A DNA stretch of 64,000 nt from Phenylobacterium zucineum HLK1 (lineage in GTDB: Bacteria > Pseudomonadota > Alphaproteobacteria > Caulobacterales > Caulobacteraceae): contig NC_011144.1 of the NCBI RefSeq assembly GCF_000017265.1, forward strand, positions 1,776,001 to 1,840,000, read 5' to 3'. Every line of letters begins with the position of its first letter. Position 1 is the stretch's first letter. Of the stretch, positions 1 through 8,305 are shown one piece after another. The position numbers and the translations under genes are program-made. The notes beneath the pieces are model-generated. The model saw only the letters and a program-made list of their open reading frames with translations. It was not told the DNA's origin and searched no databases.

Positions 1-83
1 AAACGATCAGGCCGGAAATCGCCTTGTGCGGGCGCCTTCCGGCCCCAGGATCGCGGGCAATTCGCAGTGGAGGCGGGCCAAGC

Positions 84-1628
84 ATGGGTGATCGCACCCC
101 GGTTCTCATCGGAGCGGGCCAATTCACGTACAGGGGCGATCCGGCGACGTCGCCGTCGCCCACGGCGCTGCTGAAGATTGCGGCGGAACGGGCGGCGCTC
201 GACGCCGGACTCGGCGCGGCGGGCCTTTCGGCCATCGACGCCCTGGCCGTGGTGGGCTTCACCATCGACGCCCCGGGCTCGAAGCGGGGGATGATCCCGC
301 ATTCGAACAACCCGCCCGCGAACCTGGCCGGGAAGATCGGCGCGGCGCCCCGCTGGAGCGTCTATTCCGAGATGGGCGGCAACACGCCCCAGTACCTGAT
401 CAACACCCTGGCCGAGCGGATCGCGCGCGGCGAGACGGACCTGGCGCTGGCGGTGGGCTGCGAGTTCCTGGGCTCGGCCATGAAGCGGGCCACGCGGGGC
501 CTGTCCTTCGACGACTGGAAGGCCGACGAGCCCGAGGACCTGCCGCCGCCCCAGCGCATCGGCGACCCCCGGCCGGGCAACACCGCCTACGAGGCGCGGC
601 ACGGCATCGACCGGCCGATCAACATCTATCCGCTGTTCGAGAACGCCCTGCGGGCGCGGGACGGACGCTCGATCCCCGACCACCAGCGGCGGATGGGCAA
701 GCTGTTCGCCGGATTCAGCAAGGTGGCGGCCGGCAATCCCGAGGCCTGGTTCCCGATCGAGCGCAGCGCCGAGGAGCTGGTCACGGTCACCGAGAAGAAC
801 CGGATGATCGGCTTCCCGTACCCCAAGCTGCTGAACGCGATCATGGAGGTGGACCAGTCGGCGGCGGTGCTGATCGCCAGCGAGGCCAAGGCCCGCGAGC
901 TGGGCGTGCCGGAATCCAACTTCGTCTACCTGCACGGCTGCGCCGACGCGGCCGACCTGTGGCATCCCCTGGACCGGCAGGACTTCCACTCGAGCCCGGC
1001 CATGCGGCGGACGGGCCAGAAGGCGTTCGAGATGGCCGGCATCGGCCTGTCCGACATCGACCTGATCGACCTCTATTCCTGCTTCCCGGTGGCGGTGGAG
1101 ATCGGCGCCGAGGAGCTGGGCCTGTCGCTGGACGACCCGCGCGGCCTGACCGTCACCGGCGGGCTGCCCTACGCCGGCGGGCCGGGGAACAACTACGTCA
1201 TGCACTCGGTGGCGGCGATGCTGGGCAAGCTGCGCGAGCGGCCGGGCGCCTATGGCCTTATCACCGGCAACGGCTGGTACCTGACCAAGCAGTCCACGGG
1301 CATCTATTCCACCAAGCGGCCGGAGGCGCCGTTCGAGCGCGAGGACCCGGCGATCCTGCAGCGGGAGATCGACGCCCTGCCGCACCCGGAGATCGTCGAG
1401 CGGCCCAGCGGGCGGGGGACGATCGAGACCTACACCGTCGTCCACAGGCGGGAGGGGCCGTTCACGGCCATCGTGGTGGGCCGCGACGAGGCGGGGCGCC
1501 GCTTCGCCGCTAACACGCCGCAGGACCCGCAGCTGCTGGCCGCCATGGAGGTCTCGGAGCAGGTGGGCCGGAGCGGGACCGTGGGCCCCGCGCCGGACGG
1601 CCAGACCAACCTGTTCACACCGGACTAG
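84..1628 (+). CDS. Thiolase-like acetyl-CoA acetyltransferase family protein
   Basis: A 514-residue thiolase-superfamily protein of the SCP-x-like kind often annotated acetyl-CoA acetyltransferase. The ATG at 84 is chosen over the upstream GTG at 24 because a GGAGG stretch lies just before it and the protein then opens with RTPVLIGAGQ, the usual first strand of thiolases. The normal nucleophilic cysteine region reads YSEMGGNTPQYLIN (around residues 94-107), with no cysteine. A DLYSCFP motif near residue 333 and a glycine-rich TGGLPYAGGPGNN stretch are typical of this subfamily. By family it handles acyl-CoA thioesters, but without the standard nucleophile a true thiolytic activity is doubtful. 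The phosphatase gene follows after 4 bases, so the two are probably co-transcribed. The substrate is unknown. Confidence 0.8.
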   Translation: MGDRTPVLIGAGQFTYRGDPATSPSPTALLKIAAERAALDAGLGAAGLSAIDALAVVGFTIDAPGSKRGMIPHSNNPPANLAGKIGAAPRWSVYSEMGGNTPQYLINTLAERIARGETDLALAVGCEFLGSAMKRATRGLSFDDWKADEPEDLPPPQRIGDPRPGNTAYEARHGIDRPINIYPLFENALRARDGRSIPDHQRRMGKLFAGFSKVAAGNPEAWFPIERSAEELVTVTEKNRMIGFPYPKLLNAIMEVDQSAAVLIASEAKARELGVPESNFVYLHGCADAADLWHPLDRQDFHSSPAMRRTGQKAFEMAGIGLSDIDLIDLYSCFPVAVEIGAEELGLSLDDPRGLTVTGGLPYAGGPGNNYVMHSVAAMLGKLRERPGAYGLITGNGWYLTKQSTGIYSTKRPEAPFEREDPAILQREIDALPHPEIVERPSGRGTIETYTVVHRREGPFTAIVVGRDEAGRRFAANTPQDPQLLAAMEVSEQVGRSGTVGPAPDGQTNLFTPD

Positions 1629-1632
1629 CCGC

Positions 1633-2202
1633 ATGGCCCGCCTCTACCTGATCCGACACGGCCGGCCGGCCTCCACCTGGGGCGGCCACGACGACGACCC
1701 GGGCCTGGACCCGCAGGGGCTGGCCCAGGCCGAGGCCGCCCGGGACTGGCTGCTGGGCCTGCCCGGCGACGAGCGGCCGGTGCGGGTGGCGAGCTCGCCC
1801 CTGCGCCGCTGCCGCGAGACGGCCCAGCCGACGGCGGCGGCGCTGGGCGTGGAGCTGCTGGTGGACCCGGTGGTGGGCGAGATCCCGACGCCGAAGGACC
1901 TGGCGCCCGAGCAGCGGCCCGACTGGCTGCGCCGGGCCTTCGCCGGGACCTGGGGCGAGATCGAGGGCGACCTGGACTACCGCGCCTGGCGAGAGGCGAT
2001 CGTCGAGCGGCTGACGGGCCTGGGCGGCGTGGCGGTGTTCTCGCACTATGTGGCGATCAACGCGGCGGTCTCGCGCCTGACCGGCGTGGAGCAGGTGCTG
2101 GCCTTCCTCCCCGACCACGCCTCGATCACCGTGCTGGAGACGGATGGCGCGGCGCTGCGCCTGGTGCGCAAGGGCGCCGAGGCCCAGACGAGCGTGCTCT
2201 AG
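1633..2202 (+). CDS. Histidine phosphatase family protein
   Basis: A 189-residue phosphoglycerate-mutase-like phosphatase of the branch 1 histidine phosphatase superfamily. The catalytic RHG motif is at residues 8-10, a second arginine lies in SSPLRRCRET (near residue 60), and the second catalytic histidine is H138 in FSHYVAIN. Such enzymes form a phosphohistidine intermediate and hydrolyse small phosphoesters or phosphoproteins; the substrate cannot be told from the sequence. It starts 4 bases after the thiolase-like gene and is probably translated with it. Length and motifs are intact. Confidence 0.85.
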   Translation: MARLYLIRHGRPASTWGGHDDDPGLDPQGLAQAEAARDWLLGLPGDERPVRVASSPLRRCRETAQPTAAALGVELLVDPVVGEIPTPKDLAPEQRPDWLRRAFAGTWGEIEGDLDYRAWREAIVERLTGLGGVAVFSHYVAINAAVSRLTGVEQVLAFLPDHASITVLETDGAALRLVRKGAEAQTSVL

Positions 2203-2269
2203 GGGCAGGGGGCTTGCACGCGGGGGCGTGGCGGGGGATGACCGGCCGCAGGGAGCCTGGGAGCCGAGT

Positions 2270-3745
2270 TTGCCCGCACGTCCGATCCTGACGGTCGCCG
2301 AGATCACCGAGGCCGACCGCGCCGCCATCGCCGCCGGCACGCCCGGAAGCGTGCTGATGGAGCGCGCGGGGACGGCGGTGGCCGACGCCGTCTGCGCCCG
2401 CTTCCGCCCGCAGCCGACGGTGGTGCTGTGCGGCCCCGGCAACAACGGCGGCGACGGCTATGTGGTCGCGCGCGTGCTGAAGGCCCGCGGCTGGCCGGTG
2501 GAGGTGAGGGCGCTCGCCGAACCGGCCACCGAGGACGCCCGGGACGCCGCCGCGCAGTGGGACGGCCCGATGGCGCCGCTGGCGGGAACGCTGGAGCCGG
2601 CGCTGTTCGTCGATGCGCTGTTCGGCGCGGGCCTGACGCGCCCGCTGGACGGGGTCGCCGCGGCGGCCGTCCAGCGGCTCGCCGAGCGGCCCGAGAAGGT
2701 GGTGGCGGTGGACATCCCCTCGGGGTTGCCGGGCGACACCGGCCGGCCCGTGGGCCCGGCGGCCTGCGCGCGCCTGACCGTCACCTTCCACGCCCGCAAG
2801 CCCGCCCACGTGCTGGAGCCCGGCAAGGGCCTGTGCGGCGAGGTGGTGGTGGCCGACATCGGCCTGGGAGAGATGGGCGGGGGAGAGCCCGGCGGGGGAG
2901 GGACGACCTCGCGGCTGGTGGAGAACGGGCCCGAGCTGTGGCTGGACCGCTTCCCCTGGCCGACGGCGGCCTCGCACAAGCACGACCGGGGCCGGATGAT
3001 CGTGGTGAGCGGCGAGGCGTGGAGCACCGGCGCGGCGCGCCTGGCCGCCCGCGCGGGCCTGCGGATCGGCGCCGGCCTCGTCACCGTCCATTCGCCGCCC
3101 GACGCCCTGGCCCCGAACGTCGCCCACCTGGAGGCGGTGATGCTGCGGCCCTTCGAGACCGACCAGGAGCTGGAGCAGGCCGCGGCGCAGGTGGACGCGG
3201 CGGTGATCGGCCCGGCCGCGGGGGTGAGCGAGAACACCCTGCTGAACGTGCTGGCCCTGGCCCGAACGGGGGCGGCGCTGGTGCTGGACGCCGACGCCAT
3301 CACCGTCTTCCGCGACGATCCCGAGGAGCTGTTCTCGGTGCTGGACCGGGACGACGTGCTGACGCCGCATCCCGGCGAGTTCGAGCGGCTGTTCCCGGGG
3401 CTGCTGTCGGGCGCGCCCGAGCGCATCTCGGCGGCCCGGCGGGCGGCCGAGAAGGCGGGGGCGGTCGTGCTGCTGAAAGGCGCGGACACGGTCGTCGCCG
3501 CGCCGGACGGCCGGGCGGCGGTGAACGTGAACGGCTCGCCCTGGCTGGCCACGGCCGGTTCGGGCGACGTGCTGGCGGGCTTCATCGGCGGGCTGGTGGC
3601 CCAGGGCATGGAGAGCTTCGAGGCGGCCTGCGCGGCGGCCTGGATCCACGCCGAGGCGGCCGAGCTGCATGGGCCCGGCCTGATTTCCGAGGACCTGCCC
3701 GGCCTCGCGCCGGCCGTCCTGCGGCGCCTCTACGAGGACCGCTGA
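2270..3745 (+). CDS. nnr: Bifunctional NAD(P)H-hydrate repair enzyme Nnr (epimerase/dehydratase)
   Basis: Repairs hydrated NADH and NADPH, which form spontaneously or through side reactions. The N-terminal YjeF_N/NAXE epimerase domain (about residues 1-200) carries GNNGGDG at 58-63 and VAVDIPSGLPGDTG. The C-terminal ribokinase-like ADP-dependent dehydratase domain (about 215-490) carries LTPHPGEF and GSGDVLAG, with catalytic Asp near 433. The TTG at 2270 is taken as the start because homology begins immediately after it and GGGAG precedes it; a GTG at 2228 in the same frame is an alternative adding 14 residues. Both domains look complete, giving about 491 residues, the usual size for the fused enzyme. 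A strong hairpin follows the stop. Confidence 0.92.
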   Translation: MPARPILTVAEITEADRAAIAAGTPGSVLMERAGTAVADAVCARFRPQPTVVLCGPGNNGGDGYVVARVLKARGWPVEVRALAEPATEDARDAAAQWDGPMAPLAGTLEPALFVDALFGAGLTRPLDGVAAAAVQRLAERPEKVVAVDIPSGLPGDTGRPVGPAACARLTVTFHARKPAHVLEPGKGLCGEVVVADIGLGEMGGGEPGGGGTTSRLVENGPELWLDRFPWPTAASHKHDRGRMIVVSGEAWSTGAARLAARAGLRIGAGLVTVHSPPDALAPNVAHLEAVMLRPFETDQELEQAAAQVDAAVIGPAAGVSENTLLNVLALARTGAALVLDADAITVFRDDPEELFSVLDRDDVLTPHPGEFERLFPGLLSGAPERISAARRAAEKAGAVVLLKGADTVVAAPDGRAAVNVNGSPWLATAGSGDVLAGFIGGLVAQGMESFEAACAAAWIHAEAAELHGPGLISEDLPGLAPAVLRRLYEDR

Positions 3746-3757
3746 ACGCCCGGTGAG

Positions 3758-3783
3758 GCGGAGGAGGCCGGAGCCTCCTCCGC
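3758..3783. terminator. Perfect 11-bp inverted repeat between convergent genes
   Basis: GCGGAGGAGGC (3758-3768) is followed by a 4-base loop and its exact reverse complement (3773-3783). It lies in the 44-base gap between nnr and the opposing OmpA lipoprotein gene, so it can act as a two-way terminator. There is no long T run, so factor-independent termination is likely but not certain. Confidence 0.6.
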
Positions 3784-3789
3784 GGCCCG

Positions 3790-4362
3790 TCAGCTGAGGA
3801 CGATGATCTCCACGCGCCGGTTCTGGGCCCGGCCCTCGGCGGTGTCGTTTGAGGCCACGGGAGCCTCCTCGCCGTACGAGATCGTGCCCATCCGGTTGAG
3901 GGCGACGCCCGCCTTGGCCAGATGCTTGCGCACGGCCTCGGCCCGGGCTTCGCCGAGCTGGTCGTTGTAGGCCTCGGGGCCGGTGGAGTCGGTGTGACCC
4001 TGGATCTCGAGGTAGACGTTGCGGTTCTCGCTCTTCAGCCGCTCGGCCAGCTCGTTGAGGCGGGCCTCGGCCTCGGGCGAGAGGGCGTGGCGGTCGACCG
4101 GGAACTTCACCGAATCGTCCGACAGCACGACCTGGTAGAGGAACTTGCCCTCCGCCAGCTTGTGGGCCGCGTTGGCGCGCGCGAGCGCTTCCCCGGCGGT
4201 GCCCTCCACTCCGGTCACCCGGGTGTCCACCACGGCGACCTGATCGCGGACGAAGCGGTGGCTGGCGCAGCCGCTGACGGCGACGCCGGCCAGCAGCAGG
4301 ACGCCGGTCACCGTGGCCGCCCTAAACTTCCCATTGTTCAATTCGAGGTTCCTTCTAGCCAT
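3790..4362 (-). CDS. OmpA-family peptidoglycan-binding lipoprotein
   Basis: A 190-residue outer membrane lipoprotein. The ATG at 4362 gives a lipoprotein signal peptide with the lipobox VSGC near residue 32; a purine-rich GGGGGTGGGG precedes the start. A short helical stretch (about residues 40-75) leads into a C-terminal OmpA domain (about 85-190) with the diagnostic EIQGHTDSTG and a RAEAVRKHLAKAG helix that bind meso-diaminopimelate in the cell wall. It resembles a compact Pal/OmpA anchor, but no Tol genes are nearby. The open frame extends much further upstream on this strand, but that part is the antisense of the neighbouring TonB-like gene and is not coding. Confidence 0.88.
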   Translation of the reverse strand: MARRNLELNNGKFRAATVTGVLLLAGVAVSGCASHRFVRDQVAVVDTRVTGVEGTAGEALARANAAHKLAEGKFLYQVVLSDDSVKFPVDRHALSPEAEARLNELAERLKSENRNVYLEIQGHTDSTGPEAYNDQLGEARAEAVRKHLAKAGVALNRMGTISYGEEAPVASNDTAEGRAQNRRVEIIVLS

Positions 4363-4504
4363 AGAACCCCACCCCCAAGGCGTGAGCCAATGCTTAGGTT
4401 CCCGGCCCTGGTGGCTTCGGCATGACGCGACCGTGGCCGGAACAGGGCAGCTTGGCCTTAAATCGGGCCACGATCCTGCCCGAGGCGCATGCTCAGCCTT
4501 GCGC

Positions 4505-5302
4505 ATGAGCGGGCGGACCGAGGCGGGGCGGCGTCGAAGGCGGCGGATCTGGGCGACGGCCCTGAGCCTGGCCGCGCACCTGGCGATTCCACTGGCCATC
4601 GTGGTCGGCGCCCGGGACGAGGCCCCGCGGATCGAGCCCGAGCCGATCGTGGTCAGTCTGGTGCGCCCGCCGCCGCCGCCTCCGCCGCCGCCGCCGCCGA
4701 AGCCCCCGGAAACGCCGAAACCCGGCGGCTCGCCCGCGGCGGCCCCGGCCAAGGCCGCCGAGGCGCCGCCGCGCCGGCCGGTGCGCCGGGCGGTCCGGCC
4801 GCCGCCGCCCGACGTGGAGCCGCTGCTGGCGCCCGAGGCCCCGCCGGTCCCGGTGGAGACCCTGGCGACGGTGGGCGAGGCCGCGCTCGTCGGGGCGAGG
4901 ACGGCGGGATCGGGGCGCGGCTCGGGGACCGGGACCGGCTCTGGCGTGGGCGACGGCGGGGAGCCCTGCGACATGGTCCGGCGGCTGCAGGCGGCGCTGC
5001 GGCGGGACCCGGAGGTGCGCGCCGCGGTGGCGCAGGCGCATCGCACCGGGGCCGGCGGGCGGGCCATCCTGGTCTGGGACGGGGACTGGATCCGCAGCCC
5101 GGGCGAGGCGGGCAAGGGCCTGGCCGGCGTGCGCCAGGCGATCGTCATGGAGGTGGCGTTCGCGCCCGAGGCCTGCCGACAGGAGGCGATGGCCGGCCTC
5201 GTCCTGCTGTCGATGAGCGATTCGGCGGGCGCGCCGCGGCTGGTGCTGGGCCGGGGCGCCTGGCGCTGGACCGACCTGCTGGGCGGACGGGCGCGGCGCT
5301 AG
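4505..5302 (+). CDS. Proline-rich TonB-like periplasmic protein
   Basis: A 265-residue protein with an arginine-rich N-terminus, one transmembrane segment (about residues 17-37, LSLAAHLAIPLAIVVG), a proline-rich spacer and a small C-terminal domain. The spacer includes 11 consecutive prolines encoded by 4667-4699. This is the layout of TonB/TolA energy transducers, which span the periplasm and pass proton-motive force to outer membrane receptors. The C-terminal domain (about 155-265) has two cysteines (in EPCDM and EACRQ) that could form a disulfide, but it lacks a motif I can assign firmly to TonB. The stop codon abuts the stop of the convergent lipoprotein gene. Confidence 0.65.
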   Translation: MSGRTEAGRRRRRRIWATALSLAAHLAIPLAIVVGARDEAPRIEPEPIVVSLVRPPPPPPPPPPPKPPETPKPGGSPAAAPAKAAEAPPRRPVRRAVRPPPPDVEPLLAPEAPPVPVETLATVGEAALVGARTAGSGRGSGTGTGSGVGDGGEPCDMVRRLQAALRRDPEVRAAVAQAHRTGAGGRAILVWDGDWIRSPGEAGKGLAGVRQAIVMEVAFAPEACRQEAMAGLVLLSMSDSAGAPRLVLGRGAWRWTDLLGGRARR

Positions 5303-5644
5303 CTACTTGCGCTCGACCGGCACCATCTGGGCGGTGAACAGGTCGCAGGCCTCGGGGTAGCCCTGCACGAGGCGGCGGGCGATCAGGCCCTGGCCCGTGG
5401 GGCCCTGGGGCGTGATCTCGAGGCGCAGCTCGCAGTAGCGGGGTCCGTCGGCGGTGTCGGCCCGGCGCCGCCAGATGTGATAGCGCTTGCCCGCCAAGGT
5501 GACCGCCTCGTCCCAGGGGCCGTACAGCGCGACCGCGGCGTCCGCGGACTGGCCGTAGAGGGCCGAGGGCCGATCACCCTCGATGGCGGTGGCGCAGGCG
5601 GCGAGGGCGGCGAGCGGCAGGAGCGCGGGCGCGAAGCGGAGCAT
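5303..5644 (-). CDS. Small hypothetical lipoprotein
   Basis: A 113-residue protein with a lipoprotein signal peptide (MLRFAPALLPLAALAAC, lipobox LAAC with Cys at 17). The mature part contains WDEAVTLAGKRYHIWRR and two further cysteines (in YCELRL and EACDLF) that may pair. It is not a family I recognise. The start follows the next minus-strand gene's stop by 15 bases, so it is probably the second gene of an operon with the DUF4402 protein. Its stop codon directly abuts the stop of the TonB-like gene (TAG followed by CTA). Confidence 0.6.
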   Translation of the reverse strand: MLRFAPALLPLAALAACATAIEGDRPSALYGQSADAAVALYGPWDEAVTLAGKRYHIWRRRADTADGPRYCELRLEITPQGPTGQGLIARRLVQGYPEACDLFTAQMVPVERK

Positions 5645-5659
5645 CGGCTCCCGACTAGC

Positions 5660-6202
5660 CTAGTTGTAGGCCACCGTCGCGGTGAAGGCGCCGGAGTAGG
5701 CGCCGCTGGCGGTGCCGTCGCTGATCGGAATCTGCCCGCCGACGCCGAAGCTGGCCGTGCCGGCCGAGCCCAGGGCGTTGCTGAGCGTGCCGGTGGTGGC
5801 CGTGGGGGTCAGCAGGACGGTGATGGTCTCGGAGCCGCCCGAGCGGGTCATGTTGAAGTTGGCCGGGACCGAGATCGAGAACGTCTGGCCGCCTTCGCCG
5901 CCCACCGTGTAGGTCGCCCGGCCGGCGGGGGCGTTGGGGCCGGTGGAGAGCAGGGCGCCGCTGCCCGAGAGCGAGCGGCTGCCGTCGACCTCGGAGATCG
6001 TCACCGTGCCCGAGCCCGCCATCGGCCGCACGATGGTGCCGAACGACAGGTCCGAGTTCTTCGTCAGGGTGATCGGCCGGAAGATGGTGACGGTGGAGGT
6101 CGTCGACTGGCTGGCCGAGGCCTGGGCGTGCGCCAGCGAGGCCGCGCCGGTCATCGCGGCGGCTGCAACCATGCCGATCAAGAACCTGCAACCGTACGTC
6201 AC
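5660..6202 (-). CDS. DUF4402 domain secreted protein
   Basis: A 180-residue exported protein of the DUF4402 family, beta-rich proteins often linked to fimbria-like surface structures in alphaproteobacteria. The GTG at 6202 is preferred because AGAGG lies 7 bases before it. It gives a clean signal peptide ending in SLAHAQ. The mature part has the family pattern: LTKNSDLSFGTIVRP near the start, GSRSLSG, and a C-terminal SGAYSGAFTATVAYN strand. A second DUF4402-like gene is transcribed divergently from about 200 bases away; the two look like diverged paralogues. Function is unknown. Confidence 0.8.
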   Translation of the reverse strand: MTYGCRFLIGMVAAAAMTGAASLAHAQASASQSTTSTVTIFRPITLTKNSDLSFGTIVRPMAGSGTVTISEVDGSRSLSGSGALLSTGPNAPAGRATYTVGGEGGQTFSISVPANFNMTRSGGSETITVLLTPTATTGTLSNALGSAGTASFGVGGQIPISDGTASGAYSGAFTATVAYN

Positions 6203-6406
6203 TGAAGAACCTCTAGTAAAACGGGCCCCGCGGCGGCGGCGACCGGAGCCGAAACTTATCAAAAGTTGTCGTTCGCTGATCTGTGCCGATGTCTTACAGG
6301 CGAGCGGCCTGATACAGCTCGGCCATGGCGGCTGCAACACGCGGGCCAACTCATTTTGGGGCCTTCCGAGGGGCCGGATTGCGGCGGCGGGGCCCGCCGG
6401 CGTACG

Positions 6407-6910
6407 ATGGCGGCCATGACGGGGGTGCGGACGATCGTTCTGGGACTGGCGGCGGCCATGACGGCCATGACGGCCGGGACGGCGCTTGCTCAGAGTTCGG
6501 CCCAGAGTTCGGCCCAGGTCGAGGTCCGCAGTTCGGTGACCATCGTCGATCCGCCGGCGCTGGGGAAGGAGACCGAGCTCAGCGTCGCCCCGGTGGCCCG
6601 CGGCGGCGCGCCGGGCGCCGTGACGGGCGCGGTGACGGCCACGGCGGTCGGCGGCCGCTATGCGGTCAGCGGCGTGGCCGGGGACACCTTCAACATCGCC
6701 ATGCCCGCCTCGCTGCGGCTCGTGCGCGGCGACGGGGCCGGCGAGGTGGTGCTGAGGCTCTCGCCCTCGGGCGCCATGACGACCCTGCCGGGGGCCTACG
6801 GCGCGCGCAGCGTGGGGTCGGTGGACATCCAGGGCGCGGTGGGCGTGCCGCGCGAGGCGGCGGCGGGCGTGTACCGGGGTGCGTTCCCCGTGATCCTCTC
6901 GCTCCAGTAG
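6407..6910 (+). CDS. DUF4402-like secreted protein
   Basis: A 167-residue exported protein with a signal peptide (VLGLAAAMTAMTAGTALAQ) and the same overall pattern as the divergent DUF4402 gene: Q/S-rich mature N-terminus, VTIVDPPALGKETELSVAPV, then a repeated-strand region and a C-terminal AAGVYRGAFPVILSLQ that matches the paralogue's SGAYSGAFTATVAYN. Start is uncertain between ATG 6407 and ATG 6416; no strong ribosome binding site separates them. The intervening region 6203-6406 is relatively A+T-rich around 6250-6270 (AACTT-ATCAA-AAGTT) and probably holds both promoters. Confidence 0.65.
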   Translation: MAAMTGVRTIVLGLAAAMTAMTAGTALAQSSAQSSAQVEVRSSVTIVDPPALGKETELSVAPVARGGAPGAVTGAVTATAVGGRYAVSGVAGDTFNIAMPASLRLVRGDGAGEVVLRLSPSGAMTTLPGAYGARSVGSVDIQGAVGVPREAAAGVYRGAFPVILSLQ

Positions 6911-6952
6911 CATCTCCCACAACCATCCCCAGGGAACGGCCGCGCCGTCCAC

Positions 6953-6974
6953 AGGCGCGTCGGCGCGCGCCTTT
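6953..6974 (+). terminator. Possible terminator hairpin after the DUF4402-like gene
   Basis: AGGCGCG (6953-6959) pairs with CGCGCCT (6966-6972) across a 6-base loop, followed by TTT. The stem is short, so this is tentative. Confidence 0.35.
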
Positions 6975-7037
6975 ACCATGACGGCCGAACGGCGCTTCCC
7001 TTCGGGCCGCATCGTCCCGAAGAAGAGGAGGCCGGCC

Positions 7038-7298
7038 GTGAACGTCGAGGACCTCTCGCCGCCGAACCGCGCGCTGCTGAGCGAAGCCATGCCCGCCGGG
7101 GAGGTCGTCAACGTGCTCTATCGCGACGGAGAACGGCTGGACGCGGGGTTCCAGCGCGAGCGCCGCTGTTTCGCGCTGGGCGAGCGCGGCTGGCTGGCGT
7201 TCGTGGGCTGGGACGGCCGGCTGGCGGGCGAGGCCCACTGCCGCTCGCGGTGGGCGCTGACCGAACAGGCCCAGGCGCTGCTGGAGCCGCGAGGCTAG
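7038..7298 (+). CDS. Small hypothetical protein
   Basis: An 86-residue soluble protein with no signal peptide or membrane segment. The GTG at 7038 is chosen because a strong AAGAGGAGG lies 6-7 bases upstream; an in-frame ATG at 6978 would add 20 residues rich in arginine. The protein has a compact beta-like pattern (VVNVLYRDGERLDAGFQRERRCFALGERGWLAF). I do not recognise the family. Its TAG stop interlocks with the TAG stop of the opposing DUF2891 gene in a shared CTAG. Confidence 0.5.
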   Translation: MNVEDLSPPNRALLSEAMPAGEVVNVLYRDGERLDAGFQRERRCFALGERGWLAFVGWDGRLAGEAHCRSRWALTEQAQALLEPRG

Positions 7299-8305
7299 GG
7301 CCCGTCGCCCGCCGTCAGGGCCAGGAGGGCGAACGAGGCCAGCCAGTGCTCGCCCATGTAGTCGCCGGCGACGTGCGGCAGGCTGGCGGCCAGATGGTCG
7401 CGGGCGGCGTCCTCGGCGGCGCGCCGGGCCTCGCCCTCCAGCGTGAGGGCCAGCTCGCGCCAGCACCAGGCGCGGGACAGGTTCAGGCCGTCGAGGTGGA
7501 CGATCTTGCCGTCGGTGCGGTCGGTGACGACGGCGGGCGTGAAGAGGCTGGCCGGGCGACGCTGATCCAGGCGCGGCAGGTAGGCGGCGAACCAGGCGCG
7601 GAAATCGCCGGGCGGCAGCAGCCGGCGCAGGCACTCGGCGGTCACCAGGGTGGCCGACAGGAACTCGTCCAGCGACGGCTCCCAGGCCTGGGCGTCGCGG
7701 TCGCCCGCGTGCCAGGCGAGGACCTTGTCGCGGAAGAGGTCCAGGAGGCCGGGGTCGGCGGCGCGGGCGTAGTCGCTGGCCAGCGCCAGGGCGAAGCTGG
7801 TGGAGGAGTGGACCCCGGTGCGGATCGGATAGGCGGCGATCGGCAGGAAGTCGCGGAACCGCTGGGCGAAGGCGTCGGCGAGCGGCTGGTGGACGGCGGC
7901 CCAGGGCGCGTCGTGGGCCAGGAGCTCGCCCTGCAGCTTCAGGAGCCAGCCCCAGCCGTAGGGCCGCTCGAAGCCCCGGGCGGAGGGACGGGCGAGGTAG
8001 GCGACCTCGGCCGCCACGTTGGCGGGCGTGAAGGCCTCGTCGAAGCGGGCGCGGATCGCCGGCGCCTCGGGGATGTCCGGGTGGAGGCGCAGCACGGTCG
8101 CCAGGGTCCAGTAGCCGTGGACGCAGGAGTGCCAGTCGAAGCTGCCGTAGTAGATCGGGTGCAGGGCCCGGGGCCCGAGGGCGTCCTGCGGCCCGTCCAG
8201 CACGTGGTCGAGCTTGTTCGGGTACTCGCGGGCGACGTGGCCGAGGGCGATGCGGGCGAAGGCCGAGGCGAGTTGCGGCGTCAGCCGGTCAGAAGGCGAA
8301 GACAT
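7295..8305 (-). CDS. DUF2891 family protein
   Basis: A 336-residue cytoplasmic protein of the DUF2891 family, recognised by HPIYYGSFDWHSCVHGYWTLA, RPYGWGWLLKLQ and HWLASFALLAL. The pattern of Trp, His and acidic residues suggests an alpha/alpha-toroid enzyme fold, but no activity is established. It overlaps the end of the upstream DUF979 gene by 17 bases, so it is the third gene of an operon DUF969-DUF979-DUF2891. A role in metabolising whatever the DUF969/DUF979 pair transports is a reasonable inference. Confidence 0.85.
   Translation of the reverse strand: MSSPSDRLTPQLASAFARIALGHVAREYPNKLDHVLDGPQDALGPRALHPIYYGSFDWHSCVHGYWTLATVLRLHPDIPEAPAIRARFDEAFTPANVAAEVAYLARPSARGFERPYGWGWLLKLQGELLAHDAPWAAVHQPLADAFAQRFRDFLPIAAYPIRTGVHSSTSFALALASDYARAADPGLLDLFRDKVLAWHAGDRDAQAWEPSLDEFLSATLVTAECLRRLLPPGDFRAWFAAYLPRLDQRRPASLFTPAVVTDRTDGKIVHLDGLNLSRAWCWRELALTLEGEARRAAEDAARDHLAASLPHVAGDYMGEHWLASFALLALTAGDGP

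Noticed and set aside
2126..3670. Long minus-strand open frames opposite nnr.
   Set aside because: They are arginine-, glycine- and histidine-rich shadows of a real gene, an expected product of very high G+C content.
3790..5148. A 452-residue open frame that would fuse a proline-rich region to the OmpA domain.
   Set aside because: Only the last 190 residues (from ATG 4362) have a signal peptide, ribosome binding site and homology. The rest is antisense of the TonB-like gene.
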